Position numbers and translations under genes: made by a program. 64,000 nucleotides of DNA from Blautia pseudococcoides (GTDB lineage: Bacteria > Bacillota > Clostridia > Lachnospirales > Lachnospiraceae), in assembly GCF_001689125.2 (NCBI RefSeq), contig NZ_CP015405.2, forward strand, positions 1 through 64,000, read 5' to 3'. The stretch's first letter is position 1; each line of letters opens with the position of its first letter. This document shows positions 18,908 to 27,478 of this stretch, piece by piece. Under the pieces are notes generated by a model. It was not told where the DNA came from. It made no database searches and was given only the letters and a program-made list of their open reading frames with translations.

Positions 18908-20695
18908 TTGTCAAAGAAAAGAACACTGAAAAAGGAACTTACAATGCTTATGATGCTTGTTTCCGCCTGCACACTGATTTCCGCGTGTGCGGCGGTTTTA
19001 TATGTCTTTTTTTCCTTTTTTATCGAAAATACTCAGGAAGATATTGAATATGTGTTAAATAGTACCAGTCAACAGTTTCAATCCCATATGCAGTTTATTG
19101 AAGATGGGGCTGTGTCGATCCGTCACAATATGATGCTGAATGATTTTTTTGATACAGGAAAATCTGGAGCTGATTATGACAGAACTGTGACAGAGCCCCA
19201 GCTATCATACAGTATGGAATTGTTTTCTGACCGTAACATGATCAACAAAAAAATACCTTTTGTGACAAGCGTGTATCTGTTCAATAATGCGGGAGATTGT
19301 ATTTATGAGCACTACTATGCCTCTACGTTGGCAGCAGAGAAGAAAGAGGAGACGCAATACCTAAGCATGCAGAGGCAGTTTCAGCAAAGTCAGGACAGGT
19401 ATGCGTGTGTGTCGGATGATAAAAGCATTAATTTGTTGTTTCGTATTTACGATGATCACATGGAGGAAAAAGGAATATGCATTGCTAAGATCAGCAGGGA
19501 AGCTGTCAATGTACTGTTGGGAGAAGGTATAGCCTACAGTGATTGTACATGGATGGTACTATTTGGAGATGATCGGATCATTGCCTTTCAGGGGAGGTGG
19601 AGCGAGATAGAACAGCTGACCCAATTAGAGAGGGTTTGGAGAGGCAAACGATTGTTGAAGGAACATAATGTCATTGGCTGTGCTAAGATGTGCGGGTTCG
19701 ATATACGGACTGTGATCTGTGTGGGCGAGGAAAATATTTTTTCTGTCTTGAAATCCACAGTTTTGATATTTGTTGTGGGGCTGATCATAGTGCTGATTGT
19801 CACTGTACTTGTTGCGTTCGGATTGAGTTACCGTTTTACACGTCCGGTAACTAGAATGATTGAAAAAATACAGGCTTTTGGAAAGCAGGATTTCGATGAT
19901 CGTATGGAAGATTCTACGATCCAGGAGTATCATGACATTGGAGTCGTGTTCAACGAGATGGCTGAAAGGATTAAATATTTGATCATGCAGGTATATGAAA
20001 AACAACTTTTGGCCACCCAGTCCCAGGTAAAATATCTGCAGGCCCAGACCAACCCTCATTTTCAGTTTAATATCCTGTCTATGCTTAGCTTAAAGGCGAA
20101 AATGGCGGGCAATGAAGAAGTATATGAAGGACTGACGGCATTTTCAAAGCTGATGCAGGGGAAAATTTTCCGGGAGAAGGAGATTAAGATTAAAGTATCT
20201 GAAGAATTGGAAATTGTGAGGTTCTACTTATACTTACAGAAAAGTAGATATCAGGATAAGATTTGTTATGAAATCAAAGTGCAGGATGATCGTATCAATC
20301 AGAATCTGATCCCACGCCTGCTGATCGAGCCGCTTGTTGAAAATGCTGTCTCCCACGGATTGGAGCCAAAGCGTGGGAATGGTATAATCAAGATCATTCT
20401 TTATGAAGAGCCAGGAATATATGATGGCTCCATGATGCTTCACATATGTGTGGAAGATGATGGGGTAGGGTTTGACGCGGAAAAAATGGTGGAGAATGGT
20501 GGGGAAAAAGAACTCCTGGATGGAAAAATTGAGCATACCCACACTGGTTTGGAGAATACAAAACGGATGCTTACGATATTGTATGGAAGCTTCCATGAGT
20601 TCAGGATTAGCGGAGGAATAGGAAGAGGAACAAAGGTGGAAATTGTGATTCCGTCAGAGAGGGGGGGATATGATGTGGAAAGTCATAGCAGCTGA
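18908..20695 (+). CDS. YesM-type sensor histidine kinase
   Basis: Membrane sensor of a sugar-responsive two-component system, 595 residues. There is a basic start and a first membrane helix (about 13-38), an extracellular sensor domain (about 40-275), a second helix (about 280-305), a HAMP linker (RFTRPVTRMIEKIQAFGKQD), a His_kinase domain with His384 in QTNPHFQFNILS, and an ATPase domain (LIEPLVENAVSHGLEP; DDGVGFD). NPHFQFN departs slightly from the usual NPHFLYN. The TTG at 18908 keeps the basic N-terminus; ATG 18944 with AAAAGGAAC upstream is the alternative. The stop overlaps the response-regulator gene. Probably activates the host-glycan genes that follow. Confidence 0.92.
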   Translation: MSKKRTLKKELTMLMMLVSACTLISACAAVLYVFFSFFIENTQEDIEYVLNSTSQQFQSHMQFIEDGAVSIRHNMMLNDFFDTGKSGADYDRTVTEPQLSYSMELFSDRNMINKKIPFVTSVYLFNNAGDCIYEHYYASTLAAEKKEETQYLSMQRQFQQSQDRYACVSDDKSINLLFRIYDDHMEEKGICIAKISREAVNVLLGEGIAYSDCTWMVLFGDDRIIAFQGRWSEIEQLTQLERVWRGKRLLKEHNVIGCAKMCGFDIRTVICVGEENIFSVLKSTVLIFVVGLIIVLIVTVLVAFGLSYRFTRPVTRMIEKIQAFGKQDFDDRMEDSTIQEYHDIGVVFNEMAERIKYLIMQVYEKQLLATQSQVKYLQAQTNPHFQFNILSMLSLKAKMAGNEEVYEGLTAFSKLMQGKIFREKEIKIKVSEELEIVRFYLYLQKSRYQDKICYEIKVQDDRINQNLIPRLLIEPLVENAVSHGLEPKRGNGIIKIILYEEPGIYDGSMMLHICVEDDGVGFDAEKMVENGGEKELLDGKIEHTHTGLENTKRMLTILYGSFHEFRISGGIGRGTKVEIVIPSERGGYDVESHSS

Positions 20696-21428
20696 TGATG
20701 AGGGATATATTCGGGAAGCGCTTCAGAAGTTGATTGACTGGAGGAAAATGAACTGTGTATTGGAAGCCGTAGTCTGCGATGGACAGGCCCTTATAGATCA
20801 AATCAGAGAGGGGCATCCAGACATTGTAATCTCAGATATACAGATGCCGGGGATGGATGGTGTGGAAGTGTGTAGATTTGTTTATGAAACTTGTCCAGGG
20901 ACACAGGTGATTCTTTTGACAGCGTATTCTGAATTTGAGTATGCCAGGGCTGCAATTAAGTACAATGCCTGTGATTATGTGCTGAAAATTTCAATTATCG
21001 AAGAATTGCCCAGAGCAGTGGAAAAGGCTGCCAAAGAACTAGAAAAATGCCGCAGTGAAGACACACAAAAAGATCAGGGGGAAAAGAAAGAGCCTGGAAC
21101 TCTTTATCTTCAAATGGAACGGTATATTGAGCAGAACTTCCAAACCAAACTTTCTCTGGAGGAAATTGCCGAAGCACTACATGCGAATGGAAGCTACTTG
21201 AGCAGACTTTATAAAAATAAAACAGGAAAGAACCTCTTTGATGCAATACTGGACCGGAGAATTGAGGCTGCAAAGGAATATTTGCTCTTTACGGATATGA
21301 AGACTTATGAGATATCAGAAGCAGTGGGAATCGAAGATTCAGGATATTTTTCCAAGATGTTTAAGAAGAAGATAGGGGTCTCGCCCAAAGAATTTAGAAA
21401 GGGTGGTAATCATGGGGAAATACAATAA
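20673..21428 (+). CDS. Response regulator with AraC-type DNA-binding domain
   Basis: Partner of the sensor kinase, 251 residues. The receiver domain (about 1-120) has acidic residues in ADDE, phosphoacceptor Asp55 in IVISDIQMPGMDG, the conserved Thr in LLTAYSEF, and Lys in YVLKISI, where the proline usually following this Lys is replaced by Ile. The C-terminal AraC helix-turn-helix pair is LSLEEIAEALHANGSYLSRL and YEISEAVGIEDSGYFSKMFK. Two adjacent ATG codons (20670 and 20673) overlap the kinase 3' end; the GGGGGG purine run fits the second. The downstream lipoprotein gene begins inside its last codons, so kinase, regulator and binding protein form one operon. Confidence 0.93.
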   Translation: MWKVIAADDEGYIREALQKLIDWRKMNCVLEAVVCDGQALIDQIREGHPDIVISDIQMPGMDGVEVCRFVYETCPGTQVILLTAYSEFEYARAAIKYNACDYVLKISIIEELPRAVEKAAKELEKCRSEDTQKDQGEKKEPGTLYLQMERYIEQNFQTKLSLEEIAEALHANGSYLSRLYKNKTGKNLFDAILDRRIEAAKEYLLFTDMKTYEISEAVGIEDSGYFSKMFKKKIGVSPKEFRKGGNHGEIQ

Positions 21429-22695
21429 AATCGGTTTTGTTTGTATTTTTCTTTTATCTAGTATGTTGTCTGGCTGCAAAGGTGTGGAAGAGGAGCCGGT
21501 GACAATCACAGTGATCCACGCGTGGGGGGGGATGGAGGCAGATCACGTTGCTATGCGTGATATTTATGAAGGGTTTGAAAAAGAAAATTCAGATATCAGG
21601 CTCCAACTTATCTCTATGCCCACCAGGAAGGAGATGCTGTGGAAAGTAGAGGATATGATCATGGTGGGAGATACCCCGGATATTATCATCTTTAGTGGTA
21701 TGGGACAGAATCAGACGTATGGTTTTATGGTGGATAATGACATGGCTTTGGATTTAATGCCATATTTAGAGAAAGATACGGAATTTGCAAATAGTATATC
21801 TGATGCAAATCTGGAATACTGGACAACAGACGAAAATCACTTGTTTACAGTGACAGATGTATTGTCACTTAGCGGGGGGTATTGGTATAATGAAGAAATT
21901 TTTCAGCAGGCCGAGATTCAAAAAATTCCTGAAACATGGGAAGAATTTTGGACTATGTGTGAAACGCTAAGATTCTGGACAGAGAAGCAGGGACTGGATA
22001 TACTACCTTTGCAGCCATCCGGGGAGGGATATTTATATTTCATGGATCATATCCTGGCTGATCTTGGTGACAATACGTCAAGCGGTATCAGGGGACATAA
22101 AATTACAGCAGGGAAGGAAAACCTGGAATATGTGGTGAATCAGTTAAGGCAGATATATCAGTTCTCCACTTCTGAAAGCGAAGGGTACACTTACCTGGAT
22201 GAGACCAGTTTATTCAACGAGGGAAAAGTGGCTATCTACGTCAATGGTGTATGGGGCGCGCCTATGATCTCTGATAATATTAACGCAGGATATGCATTAC
22301 TGCCTAGTGTGTCTGGGACCTCCATTTCCTGTGAGTCTGCTTGTCTGGGTTATGTACTGGGAAATAGCGGAAATGCAGACAGAGAAGATGCTTCTATCCG
22401 TTTTCTCAAATATATGCTGAGTGAGCCGGTACAAACACGGATTGTCAGAGAGACTGAGCAGATCCCTGTCAATCCTCAGATAGAACTTGAAGACTATGCA
22501 GATGAGAAGCCCAGAATGTATCAGGCGGCGTCACTTGTAATGAACGCAGACAGGAAGATTGATGTTCCTGATAATCTATGGACAGCATCGCAGAAAACCA
22601 TATTCACCGGAAATATACTGGATGTCCTGTCAGGAAAGCAGTCTGAGCAGGAGTTTGTGGAGAAGTTAATTGGTGCTCAAAATGAAGAAAAGTGA
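21412..22695 (+). CDS. Extracellular sugar-binding lipoprotein (family 1), coupled to the two-component system
   Basis: A 427-residue solute-binding protein with lipoprotein signal (lipobox LSGC, Cys22) and family-1 features (GDTPDIIIFSGMGQ near residue 85; YVNGVWGAPMISDN). Its ATG at 21412 overlaps the response regulator's 3' end and has AAAGGGTGG in front, so it is translated with the signalling genes. That position suggests it may feed the sensor kinase, as sugar-binding proteins do in some YesM systems, or act as a second receptor for the permeases at 24.3-26.1 kb. A second, separately transcribed binding protein follows. Confidence 0.9.
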   Translation: MGKYNKIGFVCIFLLSSMLSGCKGVEEEPVTITVIHAWGGMEADHVAMRDIYEGFEKENSDIRLQLISMPTRKEMLWKVEDMIMVGDTPDIIIFSGMGQNQTYGFMVDNDMALDLMPYLEKDTEFANSISDANLEYWTTDENHLFTVTDVLSLSGGYWYNEEIFQQAEIQKIPETWEEFWTMCETLRFWTEKQGLDILPLQPSGEGYLYFMDHILADLGDNTSSGIRGHKITAGKENLEYVVNQLRQIYQFSTSESEGYTYLDETSLFNEGKVAIYVNGVWGAPMISDNINAGYALLPSVSGTSISCESACLGYVLGNSGNADREDASIRFLKYMLSEPVQTRIVRETEQIPVNPQIELEDYADEKPRMYQAASLVMNADRKIDVPDNLWTASQKTIFTGNILDVLSGKQSEQEFVEKLIGAQNEEK

Positions 22696-22921
22696 ATGTA
22701 TAAGACAGAAGTATTGGCGAATATGTATAGACAATCCGTCAATACTTCTATTTTTTTGTTTAATATATGTAAAATATTGCAGGTATGTAAATATTATCCC
22801 ATATTTTATAAAAAGTAGTCAATATTATTCAGATTTGGGTCAATTCAAGTCATTCAAAATATATAAAAATAGAGGTAAAATGATTTTGCAAAAAGTAAAA
22901 ACGCACAAAAAGGAGGAAAGT

Positions 22922-24235
22922 ATGAAAAGAAAAGTCGTAAGTATATTATTGATTGCGGCAATGTGTGTGACTGTATTGGCTGGCTGTAGAGGTGGTTCAG
23001 ATTCAAGTAAAGAAGGAAGTTCCGTTGCCAAGGATGAAGATAACACTCTGGAATTTTATCACGGGTATTATCAGGATGAGAGCGAGTGGGCGGCTGCTCA
23101 GGTTATGAGAGATATATATGATCAGTTTGCAGAAGAGCATGGGGACGGGAATGTGACATTCAAAGCAATAGCGGTGGAGAATCGTGACGAGATTGTCAGC
23201 GCACAGGTATCTGGCGGCTCTTTCCCGGATATGGTGGACTTTGGCGGTGCCAGAGGATCGCTGACATCGGCTGTGGCACAGAATCTTGTGTATGACCTGA
23301 AACCTTATATCGATGAGAATAATCTTGCAGATGCAGTTGGACTGAACTATACACAGAATGACCAGAACGGCCATATTTACTCTGTCCATGATCAGATTGA
23401 GAGCCGTGGACTCTGGTACAATTCCGCAGTATTGGAAAAGGCAGGCGTATCTACGGATAAAATATTTGCTGACTGGACCTCTTTTGGGGACGCGATGGAC
23501 AAGATCAATACGCTGGGTAACGGTATATACGGTTATATTGCAGGCCAGGGATCCCGTCAGATTGTGAATGCAATCATGGGATCTACTGAGAAAGGTAAAG
23601 AAATGATAGAATCAGAATTGACTGAGGATACCATTAATTCCAGCGAGTTTGCAGAGGCGTTTAAAACAGCGGCAAAATTGGATCAGGCAAATGGATCTGA
23701 TCACACGACAGATGACAATGGGAATCTGATGGCTGATTTCAATACAAACGGAACAGTGGGCGTGCTGTTTAATGGAGTGTGGAACGCAGGCGCTATCGCT
23801 GAAGCAAACGCAGAAGTGATAGAACCAACGTTGTTTCCAGGTAACATAGCCATTGCATCCGCCGGTGACGGTATTGCGGTCGCTAATGGAATGAGTGAAG
23901 AAAAGACAGCGCTCGCTCTGGAATTCGTTAAGTATATGACAAGCGTGGAAGTGCAGGAAAAGATATTTACAGAAGTACAGGCAAAACCGTGCAATACGAC
24001 ATTGGATCTGAATGCGCTGGCCCAAAAGAGTGATAATGCCATAGTTTCCAAGCTGGCAGAAGCATGCTCACAAGTGAATGACGCAGATACAACTGTGATC
24101 GATTTGAGCTATACTTGGGGCTCTGATGTAGACAAAGCAATTATCAATGCTCTGATGGAATCAGCAGTAACAGGAACTGATATCGATGCAAGATTTGAGC
24201 AGCTTCAGAAAGAACTGTTTGCATTGATCGGATAA
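22922..24235 (+). CDS. Extracellular sugar-binding lipoprotein (family 1)
   Basis: The likely main receptor of the following permease pair, 437 residues, signal peptide ending in VLAGC (lipidated Cys22). SGGSFPDMVDFGGARGSLTS and GVLFNGVWNAG are standard family-1 segments. The frame is open upstream to 22670, but AAAGGAGGAAAG immediately before ATG 22922 fixes the start. The 226-base gap upstream is AT-rich and probably holds its own promoter. A hairpin after the stop likely limits read-through so that more binding protein than permease is made. Confidence 0.92.
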   Translation: MKRKVVSILLIAAMCVTVLAGCRGGSDSSKEGSSVAKDEDNTLEFYHGYYQDESEWAAAQVMRDIYDQFAEEHGDGNVTFKAIAVENRDEIVSAQVSGGSFPDMVDFGGARGSLTSAVAQNLVYDLKPYIDENNLADAVGLNYTQNDQNGHIYSVHDQIESRGLWYNSAVLEKAGVSTDKIFADWTSFGDAMDKINTLGNGIYGYIAGQGSRQIVNAIMGSTEKGKEMIESELTEDTINSSEFAEAFKTAAKLDQANGSDHTTDDNGNLMADFNTNGTVGVLFNGVWNAGAIAEANAEVIEPTLFPGNIAIASAGDGIAVANGMSEEKTALALEFVKYMTSVEVQEKIFTEVQAKPCNTTLDLNALAQKSDNAIVSKLAEACSQVNDADTTVIDLSYTWGSDVDKAIINALMESAVTGTDIDARFEQLQKELFALIG

Positions 24236-24252
24236 GATAAAGTTGAGATTCA

Positions 24253-24280
24253 GGGAAGGGAGCAGTCCCTTCCCAATTTT
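24253..24280 (+). terminator. Partial terminator between binding-protein and permease genes
   Basis: Perfect 9-bp stem GGGAAGGGA / TCCCTTCCC with a 4-nt loop, followed by AATTTTAAT. The weak T-run and the position inside an operon fit an attenuator or 3'-end stabiliser. Confidence 0.75.
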
Positions 24281-24300
24281 AATATATGGAGGTGTTATGA

Positions 24301-25230
24301 TTGGCAAACTCGCGCGTAAGGAAAAGGAAGAATAAGCTTGTGATGCGCAAAACCGGATTTATCATTGCGTTTCTTGCCCCTACTCTGCTTGCATTTTGTA
24401 TGTTTTATCTGTATCCGATTATTACAGTGTTTATTACATCCTTCTGTAAATGGGATTATACGAATATTGCGAATCCGGAATTCTTTAGCTTCGAGCATCT
24501 GTGGGATAATTATGACTATATATTCAATAAATATCCCTTTTTCTGGGAGGCATTGAGAAATTCTACAGTCTGGGCAATTTTGGGAGCTGCAGTGCAGGTT
24601 CCTGTGGCAATGCTGATAGCCCTGGCGTTTTCCAGAAAAATGAAAGGGATCAAGTTTGTCCGCAATGTTTATATTATCCCGAATATGATTTCTACAGCTG
24701 CTATGGGGATAATTTTCTTACAATTGTATAATCCATCCTACGGAATCATCAATCCTATTATCCGGTTATTTAAAACAGATTTTAATGACAGTGTACTTTT
24801 ATTAAAGGGGCCGGCATTTATCGCTATGACCTGCGCCTATATTTTCTTTACAGGAACGACCACATTGATGATCTTAGGCAATATTATGGCGGTTCCTGAG
24901 GAAGTGCGGGAGGCTGCAATGCTGGATGGCGCGAGCGGACTTAGACAGGACTGGCATATCACGATTCCGATGATTAAAGGGACGCTTAGGACGGTATCCA
25001 TTATGGCAGCAACTTCTGGTTTCCTGCTCTACAACGAGGTATACTTCCTGACAAAAGGAGCTGCCGGAACGTACAGTGTCAGCTATGTTATCCGTGAATT
25101 GGCAATCACTAGTCCGAGAACTCAGTTTGGCAGGGCAAACTCAGTGGCAGTGATACAGATTTTGGCAGGTATGGTGATTATTTTGGTTATCAATCTGGTA
25201 TACAGCGTATCTTTAAAAAAGAAACGTTAA
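24301..25230 (+). CDS. ABC sugar permease, MalF/UgpA type
   Basis: 309 residues, six predicted membrane segments, basic N-terminus; EAA loop REAAMLDGASGLRQDWHITI. It starts at TTG 24301 (GGAGGT 7 bases before); the ATG at 24297 is out of frame and stops quickly. Pairs with the next permease; the ATPase must come from elsewhere. The neighbouring GH29 and GH98 genes suggest that fucosylated or blood-group oligosaccharides are carried. Confidence 0.92.
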   Translation: MANSRVRKRKNKLVMRKTGFIIAFLAPTLLAFCMFYLYPIITVFITSFCKWDYTNIANPEFFSFEHLWDNYDYIFNKYPFFWEALRNSTVWAILGAAVQVPVAMLIALAFSRKMKGIKFVRNVYIIPNMISTAAMGIIFLQLYNPSYGIINPIIRLFKTDFNDSVLLLKGPAFIAMTCAYIFFTGTTTLMILGNIMAVPEEVREAAMLDGASGLRQDWHITIPMIKGTLRTVSIMAATSGFLLYNEVYFLTKGAAGTYSVSYVIRELAITSPRTQFGRANSVAVIQILAGMVIILVINLVYSVSLKKKR

Positions 25231-25265
25231 TAGTGGAGTGAAGAAGAAAGAAGTAGGTGATCAGT

Positions 25266-26120
25266 ATGAAGAAAAAAAGACACATAAAAAGTGCGAAAAG
25301 TATGCCTGTTGGAACGCGGATCTTCACTTACATCTGCCTTTTGTGGGCGCTGATTGTGGCTTTAGTCCCTCTGATATGGCTTATATTGTCCAGTTTAAAG
25401 GAAGATCCTCTGGCAAGACCGGGATTCCAACTTCCAGAATCAATCTACCTGAATGGGTATATCTCCACATTTCGGGATCTCCATGTGCTTAGGTACTTTG
25501 GTAACAGTATGTTTGTGGCAGGTGTATCAGTAATTATCAGCGTAGTTATGATCTCTATGTCAGCCTATGTGGTTGCGAGAATGGAATTTAAGGGTAAAAC
25601 TCTGGTAAGCATACTGTTGTATTCAACTATGTTTATTCCAGCTACCGCTTTGACCTATCCAGTGTATAACCTGATCAACAATCTGAGTCTCTACGATACG
25701 AGGGGAGCGCTGATTTTGATCTATTCCTGCAGTGGGATTGCCATTAGTTTTTTTGTCATCAAAAATTATTATGACAATATTCCACGGGATCTGGAGGAAG
25801 CGGCGAGAATTGATGGCTGTGGATATGTGCGGACATGGGTTAAGGTGATTTTTCCGATCGCGCGCCCCGGGATTATGACAGCGGCGGTACTTGCATTTTT
25901 AAATAACTGGAATGAGTATTACTGGGCATCTCTGGTTTTGATCACTCGTGAGAAGCTGACTGTTCCCTCGCTGCTCTCTACATTTACAACAGCATTTAAT
26001 ACAAACTATAACGGATTATTTTCAGCTATGGTCGTCATTATACTTCCGCCGGTACTTTTGTACTGTATCTTCAGCAAATTCTTTGTAGAGGCATTGTCAG
26101 GCGGCGCGGTTAAAGGATAG
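25266..26120 (+). CDS. ABC sugar permease, MalG/UgpE type
   Basis: 284 residues with six predicted membrane segments and the EAA motif LEEAARIDGCGYVRTWVKVI. The ATG at 25266 with AGTAGGTGAT upstream is preferred over the GTG at 25257. It is 35 bases after its partner and 23 bases before the fucosidase gene, so transport and hydrolysis are in one operon. Confidence 0.92.
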   Translation: MKKKRHIKSAKSMPVGTRIFTYICLLWALIVALVPLIWLILSSLKEDPLARPGFQLPESIYLNGYISTFRDLHVLRYFGNSMFVAGVSVIISVVMISMSAYVVARMEFKGKTLVSILLYSTMFIPATALTYPVYNLINNLSLYDTRGALILIYSCSGIAISFFVIKNYYDNIPRDLEEAARIDGCGYVRTWVKVIFPIARPGIMTAAVLAFLNNWNEYYWASLVLITREKLTVPSLLSTFTTAFNTNYNGLFSAMVVIILPPVLLYCIFSKFFVEALSGGAVKG

Positions 26121-26143
26121 TGATATAGGAGGAGATAAGTGAT

Positions 26144-27457
26144 ATGAATCAGGAAATTAAGAAACGCACAAAGTGGTTTATGGATGCCAGATTTGGCATG
26201 TTTATCCATTGGGGGCTGTACTCGATCCCGGCGTGCGGCGAATGGGTGATGTCCCAAAAGGAAATGACAGTGGAAGAATACAGGGGCTATTTTGACCAAT
26301 TTGACCCAGTGGACTATAACCCGAAGAAATGGGTGCGCCTGGCAAAGAATGCGGGAATGAAATATGTAGTGCTGACAGCGAAGCATCATGACGGTTTTTG
26401 CCTGTTTGATTCTAAACTGACCGACTACAAAGCGACAAACACTAAAGCCGGAAGGGATCTTGTCCGGGAGTTTGTGGACGCCTGCCGGGAGGAAGGGCTG
26501 AAGGTGGGCCTTTATTTTTCAATTATAGACTGGCATCATCCTGATTTCCCCAAATATGGCGACAAGCAGCACCCCATGCGGAATAACGAGGCATACAAAG
26601 ATGAGAAGATTGACTTTGACCGGTATCTTGATTATATGCACGGACAAGTCAGAGAGCTTGTAACCAATTACGGGAGACTAGACTTGCTTTGGTTCGATTT
26701 CTCCTATGATGATATGACGGGAGAAAAGTGGCGGGCATCTGATTTGATCCGAATGGTTCGCACCTTCCAACCAGATGTGATTATTGATAACCGTCTGGAA
26801 GGTGCAGGAGACAACCATGGCAGTATCGCAAAGGAGCATCCATTGATCTACAGCGGCGATTTTGCAAGCCCGGAACAAATCATCCCACCTGAAGGAGTAT
26901 GTGACGAAAAGGGAGAGCCGATCCCCTGGGAACTTTGCGCCACAATGAATAATCATTGGGGATACTGTAATTTTGATCATCAGTACAAAAGCCCGCAGAT
27001 GTTGGTGCGAAAACTGGTAGAATGTGTGAGTAAAGGCGGAAATATGATTCTCAACGTAGGTCCGGATGCAAAGGGGAATATTCCGACGGAGAGTGTCGAT
27101 ATTCTTGAGAAAGTAGGAAAATGGATGCAGAAAAATAAAGAGAGCATTTATGGATGTGGAATCTCGAAACTGCAAAAACCAGAATGGGGCAGATATACCC
27201 AGAAAGAAAATGTGATTTATGCACATGTATATGAGACGCCTCTGGGAGCACTGCCGCTATATGGAATCCCACCTGAACAATTGGCTGAAGTGACATATTT
27301 GGCTGATGGTAGTGAGGTGAATCGCGGGGAGGCGTGGAATACAGCTCTTTATCCGGATGTGGCATTTGTATCGTTTGGTGAAGATCCAGTTTTTACATAT
27401 CCTCTGCCTGATGAAAAGGATACTGTATTGAAAATCTGCTTAAAAGAATTGATATAA
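26144..27457 (+). CDS. GH29 alpha-L-fucosidase
   Basis: Removes L-fucose from glycan ends. 437 residues, cytoplasmic (no signal peptide). GH29 landmarks are RFGMFIHWGLYSIPACGEW at the start, YVVLTAKHHDGFCLFDSKLT, and the nucleophile segment LDLLWFDFSYDD with Asp185 the expected nucleophile. RLEGAGDN and LVECVSKGGNMILNVGPDA follow. GGAGGAG precedes the ATG. With GH98 next to it, the natural reading is that imported blood-group trisaccharides are defucosylated inside the cell. Confidence 0.95.
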   Translation: MNQEIKKRTKWFMDARFGMFIHWGLYSIPACGEWVMSQKEMTVEEYRGYFDQFDPVDYNPKKWVRLAKNAGMKYVVLTAKHHDGFCLFDSKLTDYKATNTKAGRDLVREFVDACREEGLKVGLYFSIIDWHHPDFPKYGDKQHPMRNNEAYKDEKIDFDRYLDYMHGQVRELVTNYGRLDLLWFDFSYDDMTGEKWRASDLIRMVRTFQPDVIIDNRLEGAGDNHGSIAKEHPLIYSGDFASPEQIIPPEGVCDEKGEPIPWELCATMNNHWGYCNFDHQYKSPQMLVRKLVECVSKGGNMILNVGPDAKGNIPTESVDILEKVGKWMQKNKESIYGCGISKLQKPEWGRYTQKENVIYAHVYETPLGALPLYGIPPEQLAEVTYLADGSEVNRGEAWNTALYPDVAFVSFGEDPVFTYPLPDEKDTVLKICLKELI

Positions 27458-27478
27458 TTATGTAATTGGAGGTGCAAA

